Assembly: GCA_028279245.1 (NCBI GenBank)
Contig: JANQOE010000112.1
Coordinates: forward strand, 1-64,000
DNA length: 64,000 bases
Origin: Alphaproteobacteria bacterium
Lineage (GTDB): Bacteria; Pseudomonadota; Alphaproteobacteria; UBA6615
Direction of reading: 5' to 3'
The translations under genes and the position numbers were made by a program. Within the stretch, counting starts at the first letter, position 1, and each line of letters starts with the position of its first letter. The notes under the pieces were generated by a model, which saw only the letters and a list, made by a program, of their open reading frames with translations, did no database searches and was not told the origin of the DNA. Positions 9,894-19,218 of this stretch are shown in pieces.

Positions 9894-10913
9894 ATGAAGC
9901 CCCAACTCGTCTTCCTACTCTATGTGAACCGTTCCGGGTCAACCTTCCTGGCGTCTCAGGTTGCCAGATACGATGGTATGGCCGTCTCTGTAGAGAGTTC
10001 CTTCCTCTGCAGTTTGCTAGCACGAGGCATATCCGTCGTTCGAAACCAAACCGAACTGAAATCAGCAATTGACGTCGTCTATGATGATCCGAGTTTTCAG
10101 AACTGGGAGATCGACAAGAGCGAGTTGCTGAACGACCTGGTCGCACGGCCGCTACCCATGACGGTCGAGACCTTGCTTCGAGCCATTCTTGACCACTACC
10201 CGTCCACCGACGGCAACATCAACGCATGGCTCCTGAAGATTCCAGCCCTGTCTCACTACGTGCCAACGGTACGCTCGGCGATCCCAGGCGCGAAGTTCAT
10301 TCATGTTGTTCGGGACCCGAGAGCAGTTATCAGTTCTCAGGCGCGCTCGAGATCCTCGAACACTGGCATGGCAATGTCTATCAATCCCGCCACCTCGGCC
10401 GCGCGGTGGAGGAAGCTGGTTCGCACATTGCACGGTCAGCACGGTCCGGACTTTCTCGAGGTTCGGTACGAGGACCTCGTCACAGAGTACGACCGAACAA
10501 TTCAGACAGTCATCGACTTCATTGGCGGCTCAGGATTGCCACCGAAGCTTGGAAATGCCGGCGACGTCGGCTCTTACTATGGCAAGATACCGGCGGCGCA
10601 GCGGCACCTGCACGCAAATGTAGCCAAAGGCAGGCCCATGCCGAAGCGCATCGATGGCTGGCGGACCGAGCTCGAACCCACCGACATTCATATTGTGCAG
10701 AACAGTCTAAGGCCAGAGATGAGCCGGCTTGGCTACGAGGCCATCGCTATCCCGGATCGGCACCGGACACTGCGCCGCACATTCCTACGCCGACTCCAAA
10801 ATCAGCTCCGGTCACTGGTAGCCGCCCCTCGTAGGTATCTACGGTATGCCTCCGACCCCAGGGTCCTGAAGACCAAGCTTGCAACTAAGTTGTTTGAGCT
10901 GAAGCACTCATAA
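9894..10913 (+). CDS. Sulfotransferase family protein
   Basis: N-terminal RSGSTFLASQVARYDG (5'-PSB-like loop) and FIHVVRDPRAVISSQARSRSSN (3'-PB-like); RYEDLV motif. Confidence 0.85.
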   Translation: MKPQLVFLLYVNRSGSTFLASQVARYDGMAVSVESSFLCSLLARGISVVRNQTELKSAIDVVYDDPSFQNWEIDKSELLNDLVARPLPMTVETLLRAILDHYPSTDGNINAWLLKIPALSHYVPTVRSAIPGAKFIHVVRDPRAVISSQARSRSSNTGMAMSINPATSAARWRKLVRTLHGQHGPDFLEVRYEDLVTEYDRTIQTVIDFIGGSGLPPKLGNAGDVGSYYGKIPAAQRHLHANVAKGRPMPKRIDGWRTELEPTDIHIVQNSLRPEMSRLGYEAIAIPDRHRTLRRTFLRRLQNQLRSLVAAPRRYLRYASDPRVLKTKLATKLFELKHS

Positions 10914-11021
10914 CGAGTGGAAAAAAGGTAAAAATATACCATAAGGTATCAAAAATTAACGAGTACGTCTGACACACTCGTCCCGGACACGTCGGCTAAG
11001 GCACCAGCCATAAAGAGAATA

Positions 11022-12263
11022 TTGACCGACCTCGCTTATATGGCCCGAAACACAGGAACAAGAGCAGCGCATATGCCCCGCAGTGCAGCAAATCCGACTC
11101 AAGTCATGCTTGTAACCAGCCCCCTCGCGAATGGTGGAGGCGTTGCGGTTTTTAGTGAGCTTCTTCTGTCCAAACTATCAGGTGGCTTCGATGTCCATCA
11201 TGTGGAGGTCGGTGCGCGGAACACATTTGGTGCAACACCAGTCAGACCGGGTGCGTCCAGGACAATTGCGCGGCTGGTCCAAGACTTCTTCAAGCTCGTT
11301 TACACGCACCATAGGCACAAGTGCCAAGTCGTCCACATCAATCCGTCGCTGCAGACCAAGTCGCTTCTACGGGATGGATTCTTTCTACTCTACCTTCGCC
11401 TTATCGGGTTCCGTCGCGTAGTCGTATTCTATCGCGGTTGGTCGCCGCAACTTGCCGACCGAATACTATCGAACCCGCGCCTGACCCGCCTCTTTCGCCT
11501 CGCCTTCGGCTGGGTAGCATGCTCGATAGTTCTATCAGGTACGTTCAGAGACAGGCTGGAGGAGATGGGGCTTGGACGTTCGAACATCGTGCTGGGTTCA
11601 ACCATGTTCGACGGTTCGGTCCTAGAAACCGGCCAGAGCCAAGCTCGGCAGCAAAAGACCCAAGCCATGGAAGTGCTCTTCATGTCCCGGGTCGAACGGA
11701 ACAAGGGCGTCTTTGAGCTCATTGATGCCATAGGCGCTCTCATAGCCGAAAACCGAGCTGTTCATCTAACGGTTGCCGGTGATGGCACGGCACTCAGCGA
11801 CGCGAAGGAATATGCGCAGAAGAAGCATCTTTCAGAACATATCTCGTTCCTCGGCTATGTGCGCTCGCCATCCGAGAAGGCAGAGTTGATGCACAGCGCA
11901 CAGGTGTTTTGTCTGCCGACATCACACGATGAAGGCTTGCCGGTGTCTCTGATGGAAGCGATGGGCGCAGGCTTGGCGGTCATCAGTACCCGCGTCGGCG
12001 GGATTCCCGAGGCGCTAGGCGAGCATGGCGGACTACTTCTATCCAACCCAGTAGATGCAGCTCATCTCACTTCCGCAATCAGAACACTTCTCGATGATCC
12101 GGCTTCGCGCGAATCAATGCAGACCAACAACCGCAAGAGAGCCTGGCAACGATACGAAGCGACGGCCGTGGCGAAACGGATCGAGGCCATCTATCAAGCT
12201 GTCGCGCGGGACGATTTCCATAGCGAAGCCATTGAGTCTGTGGAAGCCCTACCACAGGCCTAG
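11022..12263 (+). CDS. Glycosyltransferase family 4 (GT-B)
   Basis: TSPLANGGGVAVFSELLLSKL; VLFMSRVERNKGVFELIDAI; PTSHDEGLPVSLMEAMGAGLAVISTRVGGIPE. First codon is TTG; ATG at 11040 is an alternative. Confidence 0.9.
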   Translation: MTDLAYMARNTGTRAAHMPRSAANPTQVMLVTSPLANGGGVAVFSELLLSKLSGGFDVHHVEVGARNTFGATPVRPGASRTIARLVQDFFKLVYTHHRHKCQVVHINPSLQTKSLLRDGFFLLYLRLIGFRRVVVFYRGWSPQLADRILSNPRLTRLFRLAFGWVACSIVLSGTFRDRLEEMGLGRSNIVLGSTMFDGSVLETGQSQARQQKTQAMEVLFMSRVERNKGVFELIDAIGALIAENRAVHLTVAGDGTALSDAKEYAQKKHLSEHISFLGYVRSPSEKAELMHSAQVFCLPTSHDEGLPVSLMEAMGAGLAVISTRVGGIPEALGEHGGLLLSNPVDAAHLTSAIRTLLDDPASRESMQTNNRKRAWQRYEATAVAKRIEAIYQAVARDDFHSEAIESVEALPQA

Positions 12264-12284
12264 ACTTATGGCGCGCTCAGTCCC

Positions 12285-13583
12285 CTAAGGACGCCCAGCG
12301 GCGAAACGAAGACCGCCCCGCAGTCGGGATGGAATTGACTGCAAGTGCGGGCTGAATTGCACGCGCTGCACCATCATTCCGACGGCAAGCCAGAACAGCA
12401 TATATGCCATGGCCCGATGCATAATGCCGCTGCCAACCAGAGATCCGGCCAGCATCGCCGCCAAGAACGGCAGATAGGGGCGTCCAAGCACCGCCAGCGG
12501 TGCCAGGATGATCGCGTGAAGCACGATCGTCCCCACGACGCCAGCCTCAAGCATGTAGGTCAGAATCAAGTTGTGCGAGTGGGTGAGTTTGGGCCAGGTC
12601 GGACTGCTATAGTTGTCTGTCGCTATGCCCTCGCCAATCAAAAGCTGGGTAGCATTTCGATTCTGCAGGCGATCAATTCGGTCAATCCATGTACCAACGC
12701 GGCCCGTCCCGGCTGAAGACGCCTCGTAGGCAGCCGCACCCCTATCCTCCAAGCCACGGCTTTCTTTTTCTATGATCAGGGCACCAACAATGCCTACAAA
12801 AACCAAGCCGGCAATAAACCTGGTGCCCCAAGAGACACGCTTATACATCAGTGTATGCACACCGAAGTAGGCAACCAACGCCAGTTGCACCTGGCTCGAC
12901 CAGTATCCAACGATCAAGACAACGCCCGCCGCGACAAAGCCCCAGCCCAATGTCTTCGGGATCTGACGGCCAAGCAACGCCTGGTGCGTAATAAGGACGC
13001 AAGCAAGTATGATGTAACTGCTCGCATGCGCGTTCTTTTCGTCACCGCCGTGAAACGGCGCGAAGCGCGACAAATCAGAACCGGAGCCATGAAAGTAGGA
13101 GGGCTGGAGGGCTGCCCAAACCACGGCAAACGCTATCGAGGCACAGGCACCAAATGCGAGGAATCTAGATGGCAGTTTGTCGGCAAAACCGATGAACAAC
13201 AACGCAGCGAGGACTGGCGCTAGCCGCCGCAACGCGATCTCAGCCTGAAACGGGTTCCCGAGAACAGCATGAGATATCAGCCAGACGCTGACCAGGAGTA
13301 TTATCAGCCCGAATACTCTGATCCGCCAAAGATCTATCCGAAACAGAAGGCTGGCAATCCCAAGCAAACCCTGCCCAAGGAACAGCGTACCAATGATGAC
13401 CAGGCGCACTTCATCTGGAAGTAGGTTGAAGGACACCGCATAGACGAAATCGAGAATCGCGAACACGGCAATGATCCACACAAGAGGATCGGCCCAACTA
13501 ACCGTTGGGCCATAATCCGCAACACGCTGGCGGCTATGTCCGGCCGTCGCCATGGTCGAGAATTCCTGTCGGGCTACGCGCAT
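12285..13583 (-). CDS. O-antigen ligase/polymerase family membrane protein (Wzy/WaaL-like)
   Basis: Many TM segments; periplasmic-loop-like IGEGIATDNYSSPTWPKLTHSHNLILTYMLEAGVVGTIVL. Confidence 0.8.
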   Translation of the reverse strand: MRVARQEFSTMATAGHSRQRVADYGPTVSWADPLVWIIAVFAILDFVYAVSFNLLPDEVRLVIIGTLFLGQGLLGIASLLFRIDLWRIRVFGLIILLVSVWLISHAVLGNPFQAEIALRRLAPVLAALLFIGFADKLPSRFLAFGACASIAFAVVWAALQPSYFHGSGSDLSRFAPFHGGDEKNAHASSYIILACVLITHQALLGRQIPKTLGWGFVAAGVVLIVGYWSSQVQLALVAYFGVHTLMYKRVSWGTRFIAGLVFVGIVGALIIEKESRGLEDRGAAAYEASSAGTGRVGTWIDRIDRLQNRNATQLLIGEGIATDNYSSPTWPKLTHSHNLILTYMLEAGVVGTIVLHAIILAPLAVLGRPYLPFLAAMLAGSLVGSGIMHRAMAYMLFWLAVGMMVQRVQFSPHLQSIPSRLRGGLRFAAGRP

Positions 13584-13711
13584 GGGGTCCCAATTCCGGC
13601 CTCAGACGAAACTTCTGAGTAGGCTAGACGGTTAAGTCTGTAAATCCCTGGTCCAGAGGTATTACAAATCAACGCTCGGCTATCCAGAAAGAGGTAGACA
13701 GCACACCAGTA

Positions 13712-14596
13712 TCAGCGGCCGCCCTCGCTCTCACCGTTGGCCAAGTCGAGCACATATTGGCCGTAGTCGCTCTTGGCGAGCCGCTCTCCATTCTTCCTCA
13801 GCTGCTCAAGATCGATGAAACCCATTCGGTACGCAATCTCCTCCACACAGGATATCCGCCAGTTCTGGCGTGTTTGTAAGATGCGCACATACTCAGCCGC
13901 CTCGTGCAGAGAATCGAACGTACCGCCATCCAACCAGGCGATACCGCGTCCCAACTGCTCGACGGTCAACAGGCCCTTCTCCAGATACCAACGGTTAACG
14001 TCGGTAATCTCGACCTCGCCGCGGGCGGAAGGCGCCAAATCAGCGGCAACGTCGCACACTTGGTGATCGTAGAAGTACAACCCGATGACCGCCCATGGGG
14101 ACTTCGGAGCTGTTGGCTTCTCCTCCAAGCTGATGGCCCTCTTGTCCGGACCGATTTCGACGATCCCGAAGCGCTCCGGATCGTGCACTTCATAACCGAA
14201 GACAACCGCGCCTTCCTTGATGGCGGAGGCGCGCTGAAGCATCTCGGGCAAACTATGCCCGTACAAAATGTTGTCGCCGAGAACGAGCGCACAAGCTTCG
14301 CCATTGACGAACGAGCGCCCAACCCTGAAAGCATCAGCAATCCCAGCCGGTCGCTCCTGAACAGCGTACTCGAAATGCAGCCCGAGACTTGATCCGTCTC
14401 CCAGCAATGCTTCGAACTTCGGCGTATCGCGCGGCGTTGAGATAACTAGAATTTCGCGAATACCGGCCAGCATGAGCAGCGACAAGGGGTAGTAGACCAT
14501 CGGCTTGTCGTAGACCGGCAGTAACTGTTTGCTAACCACGTTCGTAACGGGGTGAAGCCGGGTATTCGCGCCGCCGGCAAGGATTATGCCCTTCAT
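13712..14596 (-). CDS. rfbA: Glucose-1-phosphate thymidylyltransferase
   Basis: MKGIILAGGANTRLHPVTNVVSKQLLPVYDKPMVYYPLS ... GDNILYGHSLPEML ... WLDGGTFDSLHEA. Confidence 0.96.
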   Translation of the reverse strand: MKGIILAGGANTRLHPVTNVVSKQLLPVYDKPMVYYPLSLLMLAGIREILVISTPRDTPKFEALLGDGSSLGLHFEYAVQERPAGIADAFRVGRSFVNGEACALVLGDNILYGHSLPEMLQRASAIKEGAVVFGYEVHDPERFGIVEIGPDKRAISLEEKPTAPKSPWAVIGLYFYDHQVCDVAADLAPSARGEVEITDVNRWYLEKGLLTVEQLGRGIAWLDGGTFDSLHEAAEYVRILQTRQNWRISCVEEIAYRMGFIDLEQLRKNGERLAKSDYGQYVLDLANGESEGGR

Positions 14597-14660
14597 GGTC
14601 TTTCGCCTCCTATGGTCCGATGATCGTAGGCGCGAGGCCCTGCAGCATAGTTAACAGGCA

Positions 14661-15827
14661 TTATGCGGACGCCACCGCAACCTGATGACCTGACGCATGC
14701 CTTCCTGCATCCAGCAGTTGTCGCGTGTGTTCCGCTATGGCCAAGGAAGCCGTCAGACCCGGCGATTCGATACCAAAATGGTTAACCAACCCAGCGACCC
14801 CATGCTGGTCGTAGCCTTGGATAACGAAATCCGCCACAGCTGTTCCCGGCCCATGGATCTTGGGCCTCACGCCGGCATAGTCCGGCACCAGCGCACCATC
14901 AGGCAGGCCGGGCCAGTACCGCCGGATGGCCTCGTAGAAGGCGTCACCCCGTTCCTCCGAGACATCGTAATTCGGCTCATCGAGCCACTCGACATCCGGC
15001 CCGAACTTCGCTCGCCCGATGAGGTCCAGCGTCAGGTGAGTTCCCAGGCCCCCCGGAACCGGTACGGGATAAACCAGATGCCGGAACGGACTGCGGCCCG
15101 AAAGCGAGAAGTAGTTGCCCTTGGCATAGTAGGGTTTCGGGACAAAGCTGTCGGGCAAACCATGAAGGTTACTTGCCAGTCGGCACGCGCCCAATCCCGC
15201 TGCGTTAACCACTTCGCGGCAAAGGAATTCCGCCTCCTCGGCCCCGCCAATGGTTAACACGATCCCTTCCGGCACGATCTCGCCCCGTAGTACCGGGCTG
15301 CGGAAGGCAATTGACGCCCCGTGAGCCTCTGCATCGCCCTCCAGAGCCAACCCAAAGGCGTGGCTATCGATTATCCCTGTCGACGGCGAGAACAGCGCTC
15401 CAGTCACGTCTAACGCCGGCTCCATATCCCGGAGTTCGACCTCGTCGACCCAGCGCAGATCATCGACACCATTCGCCGAGGCCCTCTGACGAATGCCATC
15501 GAGCGCGGCCAGTTCACTTCCGTCAGTTGCGACGATCAGCTTTCCGAGCCGTCGGAACGGCACCGCAAAGTCGTTGCAAAAGGCATACAACTTTTGTTTG
15601 CCCTCCACGCACAATCGCGCCTTTAGACTACCTTTTGGGTAGTAGATACCGGCATGAATGACTTCGGAGTTGCGGGAGCTCACACCGGAGTTGATCGTAT
15701 CTTGCCCCTCCACGACGACCACCTCTCGCCCGGATCGAGCCAACTCTCGACCAACTGCGAGGCCAACCACGCCGGCGCCGACAACGACGGTCTCCACCTG
15801 CTCCACTTTAGAGTCGCCAGCCCCCAC
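14661..15827 (-). CDS. FAD-dependent oxidoreductase (DAO / L-2-hydroxyglutarate oxidase-like)
   Basis: VETVVVGAGVVGLAVGRELARSGREVVVVE Rossmann; NSGVSSRNSEVIHAGIYYPKGSLKARLCVEG typical of LhgO-like proteins. Confidence 0.88.
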   Translation of the reverse strand: MGAGDSKVEQVETVVVGAGVVGLAVGRELARSGREVVVVEGQDTINSGVSSRNSEVIHAGIYYPKGSLKARLCVEGKQKLYAFCNDFAVPFRRLGKLIVATDGSELAALDGIRQRASANGVDDLRWVDEVELRDMEPALDVTGALFSPSTGIIDSHAFGLALEGDAEAHGASIAFRSPVLRGEIVPEGIVLTIGGAEEAEFLCREVVNAAGLGACRLASNLHGLPDSFVPKPYYAKGNYFSLSGRSPFRHLVYPVPVPGGLGTHLTLDLIGRAKFGPDVEWLDEPNYDVSEERGDAFYEAIRRYWPGLPDGALVPDYAGVRPKIHGPGTAVADFVIQGYDQHGVAGLVNHFGIESPGLTASLAIAEHTRQLLDAGRHASGHQVAVASA

Positions 15828-15995
15828 CTACGCCCGTTGAAACGAGGCGTACTCTAGGCCTGATAACAGCCTCATTTGGATCATCCAGTCGGCCATCGCC
15901 AGAAGCTCTTTCGACAATCAAACCCGGTCCGGCCGTCGATACAGCGAGTCGGGAACAAGTAATCCACACCCAAGGCCAGCTAGGGCTAGACCAAA

Positions 15996-16553
15996 TCAGG
16001 AGGTGAATGGACTCCGAAACGTGCGGAACTTTGGTTGCGCCTTATCCTTCGCCGAAAGAATCACCTCACTCCCTGGGATAGGCCAATCAATACCCAGGTC
16101 TGGATCATTCCAAATGAGGCCGCCCGTGTTCTCCGGCGAATAGTGTGCGGTTACCTTGTAGAGGACTTCAGTATCCGGCTCCATTGTGACGAACCCATGA
16201 GCGAACCCGGCCGGCACCAGGATCTGATTGAATTCATCCGCACTCAATTCAGCAACGACATGCTGACCGTAACTGGGCGACCCCATACGGAGGTCAACTG
16301 CAACATCAAGAACGCGGCCGCGGGATACACGGAGCAGTTTGTGTTCCGCGTACGGCGGCTTCTGGAAGTGCAGCCCTCTAAGCGTCCCGCGTTTCGAGCT
16401 GAACACGTGGTTATCTTGCACAAAATCAAGCTCAATGCCGCACTCGGCAAGCACTCTCTGATTGTAGGTCTCCGAGTAGAAGCCCCGCTCATCACTGAAT
16501 CTGCGCGGCCGAAGAATCTTAACATCGGGAATCTGAAGTTCTTGCAGATCCAT
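15996..16553 (-). CDS. rfbC: dTDP-4-dehydrorhamnose 3,5-epimerase
   Basis: FSDERGFYSETYNQ; FVQDNHVFSSKRGTLRGLHFQKPPYAEHKLLRVSRGRVLDVAVDLR. Confidence 0.95.
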   Translation of the reverse strand: MDLQELQIPDVKILRPRRFSDERGFYSETYNQRVLAECGIELDFVQDNHVFSSKRGTLRGLHFQKPPYAEHKLLRVSRGRVLDVAVDLRMGSPSYGQHVVAELSADEFNQILVPAGFAHGFVTMEPDTEVLYKVTAHYSPENTGGLIWNDPDLGIDWPIPGSEVILSAKDKAQPKFRTFRSPFTS

Positions 16554-16630
16554 ATATTGGACTTTCCCACAAGGAGTTAGCAGGCACCTTGGTCTGGCCA
16601 GACTCTGCCCTCACCACCAGTACCTGGGGC

Positions 16631-16703
16631 GTGTCAAATGGAATAATCGAGGTTTCTGTCCGGAAGAGGCCGGTACCTCGATTTCACTAATCCAGTCTGA
16701 CAC
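16631..16703. repeat. Imperfect long inverted repeat (MITE/REP-like)
   Basis: gtgtcaAatggaataatcgaggt ... acctcgatttcactaatccagtctgacac: arms share GTGTCA, TGGA-TA and ATCGAGGT. Confidence 0.6.
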
Positions 16704-16821
16704 TTGCATCCACAAAAGTGCGATGAACGACCTCACTGAGGTAGTGCAGAATGCCAAACTCAGCCGATCGATCCTGCGGCACAATAGCTCTGATAGTCAA
16801 ACTATGATTTTGGAGCCCAGG

Positions 16822-17433
16822 ATGAAGCGAGGATTACTGTTCGCATTACCTCTGGCGATTTCTTTGACCGGATTTGCCGGTGTCGCATTTGGCGAGACCA
16901 ACTTCCCCCAGCTCGTCAGCGGCAATGGCAGCGAGCGGTTATGCTCGCTGAGACCAGCTAAGAAGTGCGTCGATCATATTTGGAAAGTGGTTGACCGGAA
17001 CGGCGACGACTTGCTGTCGCCAGAAGAAATCGACGATTTCGCCTCCCACGTTCGTCGCTGGTACGAAAGCTCGGATCGAGAGCTAGCCGATCTCACCACC
17101 GCGCGGATCGCACATCTATCGTTCAATGTGGTCGGCGCCAAGCGGATCGTCCGCAGTTACGACATGGACGGTGACGGCATGTTGAACATGGCGGAGGCAA
17201 CAGCCGACATGACCGACTTTGAGACGGAGGAGCGGCCACTCGCTGCCCTTCTGCTCGATCCCGATGCCATGGACCACGAGGCACTGGCTGACCGCTTCGG
17301 CATCATGGGCGCCAAGCTCGTCAACCTCGCGCAGAGCGTCGGTTCGAGCCTGATTGGCAATGGCGACGTTGAGGTAGCCGGCGCACTCGCCGACGAAGCT
17401 CGTGCGAGCGATCAGCTGAGTGAAGCTAACTAG
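16822..17433 (+). CDS. Secreted EF-hand calcium-binding protein
   Basis: Signal peptide MKRGLLFALPLAISLTGFAGVAFGET; EF loops DRNGDDLLSPEE and DMDGDGMLNMAE. Start chosen at 16822. Confidence 0.75.
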   Translation: MKRGLLFALPLAISLTGFAGVAFGETNFPQLVSGNGSERLCSLRPAKKCVDHIWKVVDRNGDDLLSPEEIDDFASHVRRWYESSDRELADLTTARIAHLSFNVVGAKRIVRSYDMDGDGMLNMAEATADMTDFETEERPLAALLLDPDAMDHEALADRFGIMGAKLVNLAQSVGSSLIGNGDVEVAGALADEARASDQLSEAN

Positions 17434-17450
17434 CCAACTGTTGGCGGAGA

Positions 17451-17468
17451 GGCTGTCAACGGACAGCC
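17451..17468 (+). terminator. Possible stem-loop terminator after the EF-hand gene
   Basis: GGCTGTC-aacg-GACAGCC stem; no clear T-tract. Confidence 0.4.
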
Positions 17469-17717
17469 CTCCGTCACACATCTGTTGAATAACTCTCGGG
17501 AGCAAGAGCAAAGCGCTCCATCGAGCAGCCTGTCCAACAGCCAGAGCGCCCAAGCTCTGTACGCTCAACGAAATCACCTAACATAACCAACCGGCCACGT
17601 TGTTGAGGGGCGTCGCCCTTCGTCCATTATCCCGTGTAGCAAGACAAGCTGAACCAAGACGACTGCGCCCTGATTCCTTGGCTCTGCCGGCGCTAACGCA
17701 GACAGAACCCGGCCAAG

Positions 17718-19061
17718 TCAGGCACGCACGACTGTGGGACCGTTTGGCACTGTATTCCTCGTATCGACCACCAGCGGCATCGCCGCGACCAGCGCTTCGT
17801 AGTCGACATCGCTATGATCGGTGCAGATCAGCGCGGCATCGAAGTCGCCTGAGGACACATCCTGCCAACTAACGCTTCGCCGTCCTTCCAATGCCGGGTG
17901 CTCTCGTGTCTTTGGTATCACGGGAACAAACGGATCATAGTATTCGACCTTGGCGCCTCGAGCCTCGATCAACTCCGTTAGCCGGAAAGCCGGACTCTCT
18001 CGTTCGTCAGCCACATCGGGCTTGTAGGAAAAGCCGACCAGCAGAATGCGAGTTCCCTTTAGTCCCTTACCAAAGCGGTCGTTCATCGCCTCAGCCAACT
18101 GGCCAACCACATACTGCGGCATCGCCGAGTTGATTTCGCCGGCCAACTCGATGAAACGAGTCTGAATACCGTATTCTCGCGCCTTCCAGGTCAGGTAGAA
18201 CGGATCGATCGGAATGCAGTGCCCCCCAAGCCCGGGGCCGGGGTAGAAGGCCATAAACCCAAACGGCTTCGTCTTCGCGGCCTCGATGACCTCCCAGACG
18301 TTAATACCCATCTGCGAGTAGATCACCTTCAGCTCATTGACGAGCGCGATGTTGACCGACCGAAAGATGTTCTCGGTAAGCTTCACCGCCTCCGCCGTCG
18401 CTGCCGAGGAAACCGGCACTGTCCGCGTCACGATCTGGTCGTAAAGGGCGCATGCCAGTTCGGTAGCCTCCGGCCCATCACCGCCGACGACCTTCGGAAT
18501 CGTTCCGGTGCTGAACCGTGGGTTCCCTGGATCCTCTCGCTCGGGCGAAAAGGCAACGAAAACGTCTTCACCCGACTTACAGCCACCAGACTCAATCACC
18601 GGTCTGAACTCTTCCAGCGTGGTCCCGGGATAGGTCGTCGATTCCAGAACGATCAGTTGGCCCGCGCGGACGTGTGGCGCGATCGACCGTCCCGTGCCCA
18701 GGACGTAACTCAAGTCCGGCTCACGATGTTTGGTTAACGGGGTCGGGACACAGACGACGATCGCGTCCGCCTTGCCCACCTCGCCAAAATCTAAAGTAGC
18801 GATAAATTGGTTATTATCAATTAAAGATTGAATTGTGCGGCTGTCGATATGGCGGATGTACGATTCACCGCGGTTCAGCTGCTCAACCTTTGCGGGGTCC
18901 ACATCTACGCCGACAATCTTGAATCCAGCGGCACCAAACTCCCGCACTAAAGGCAAGCCTACATAACCAAGGCCAATTACGGCTACAGTCGCCTCTCGCC
19001 GCAGAAATAGGCCCTTGAGCGCGTCACTCTTCGACACAGGAAATCCCCTCTGCTCCGCCAT
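17718..19061 (-). CDS. Nucleotide-sugar dehydrogenase (UDP-N-acetyl-hexosamine 6-dehydrogenase, WbpA/TviB type)
   Basis: VAVIGLGYVGLPLVREFGAAGFKIVGVDVD; FSPEREDPGN; PFGFMAFYPGPGLGGHCIPIDPFYLTWKA. Confidence 0.9.
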   Translation of the reverse strand: MAEQRGFPVSKSDALKGLFLRREATVAVIGLGYVGLPLVREFGAAGFKIVGVDVDPAKVEQLNRGESYIRHIDSRTIQSLIDNNQFIATLDFGEVGKADAIVVCVPTPLTKHREPDLSYVLGTGRSIAPHVRAGQLIVLESTTYPGTTLEEFRPVIESGGCKSGEDVFVAFSPEREDPGNPRFSTGTIPKVVGGDGPEATELACALYDQIVTRTVPVSSAATAEAVKLTENIFRSVNIALVNELKVIYSQMGINVWEVIEAAKTKPFGFMAFYPGPGLGGHCIPIDPFYLTWKAREYGIQTRFIELAGEINSAMPQYVVGQLAEAMNDRFGKGLKGTRILLVGFSYKPDVADERESPAFRLTELIEARGAKVEYYDPFVPVIPKTREHPALEGRRSVSWQDVSSGDFDAALICTDHSDVDYEALVAAMPLVVDTRNTVPNGPTVVRA

Positions 19062-19218
19062 TCAGAACCGCGCTTCTATACAGTGAATCCGGCGACATTC
19101 TGCACTTTCTTTCGGCCTATACCGAATTCATCCGCCCATGCCGGCAACCTCCAAGCTAGCATGTCCGAGGTTTGTCGAGGCGCCAGCACAACTGCGTGCT
19201 CAATTCATGGAGAATGGA

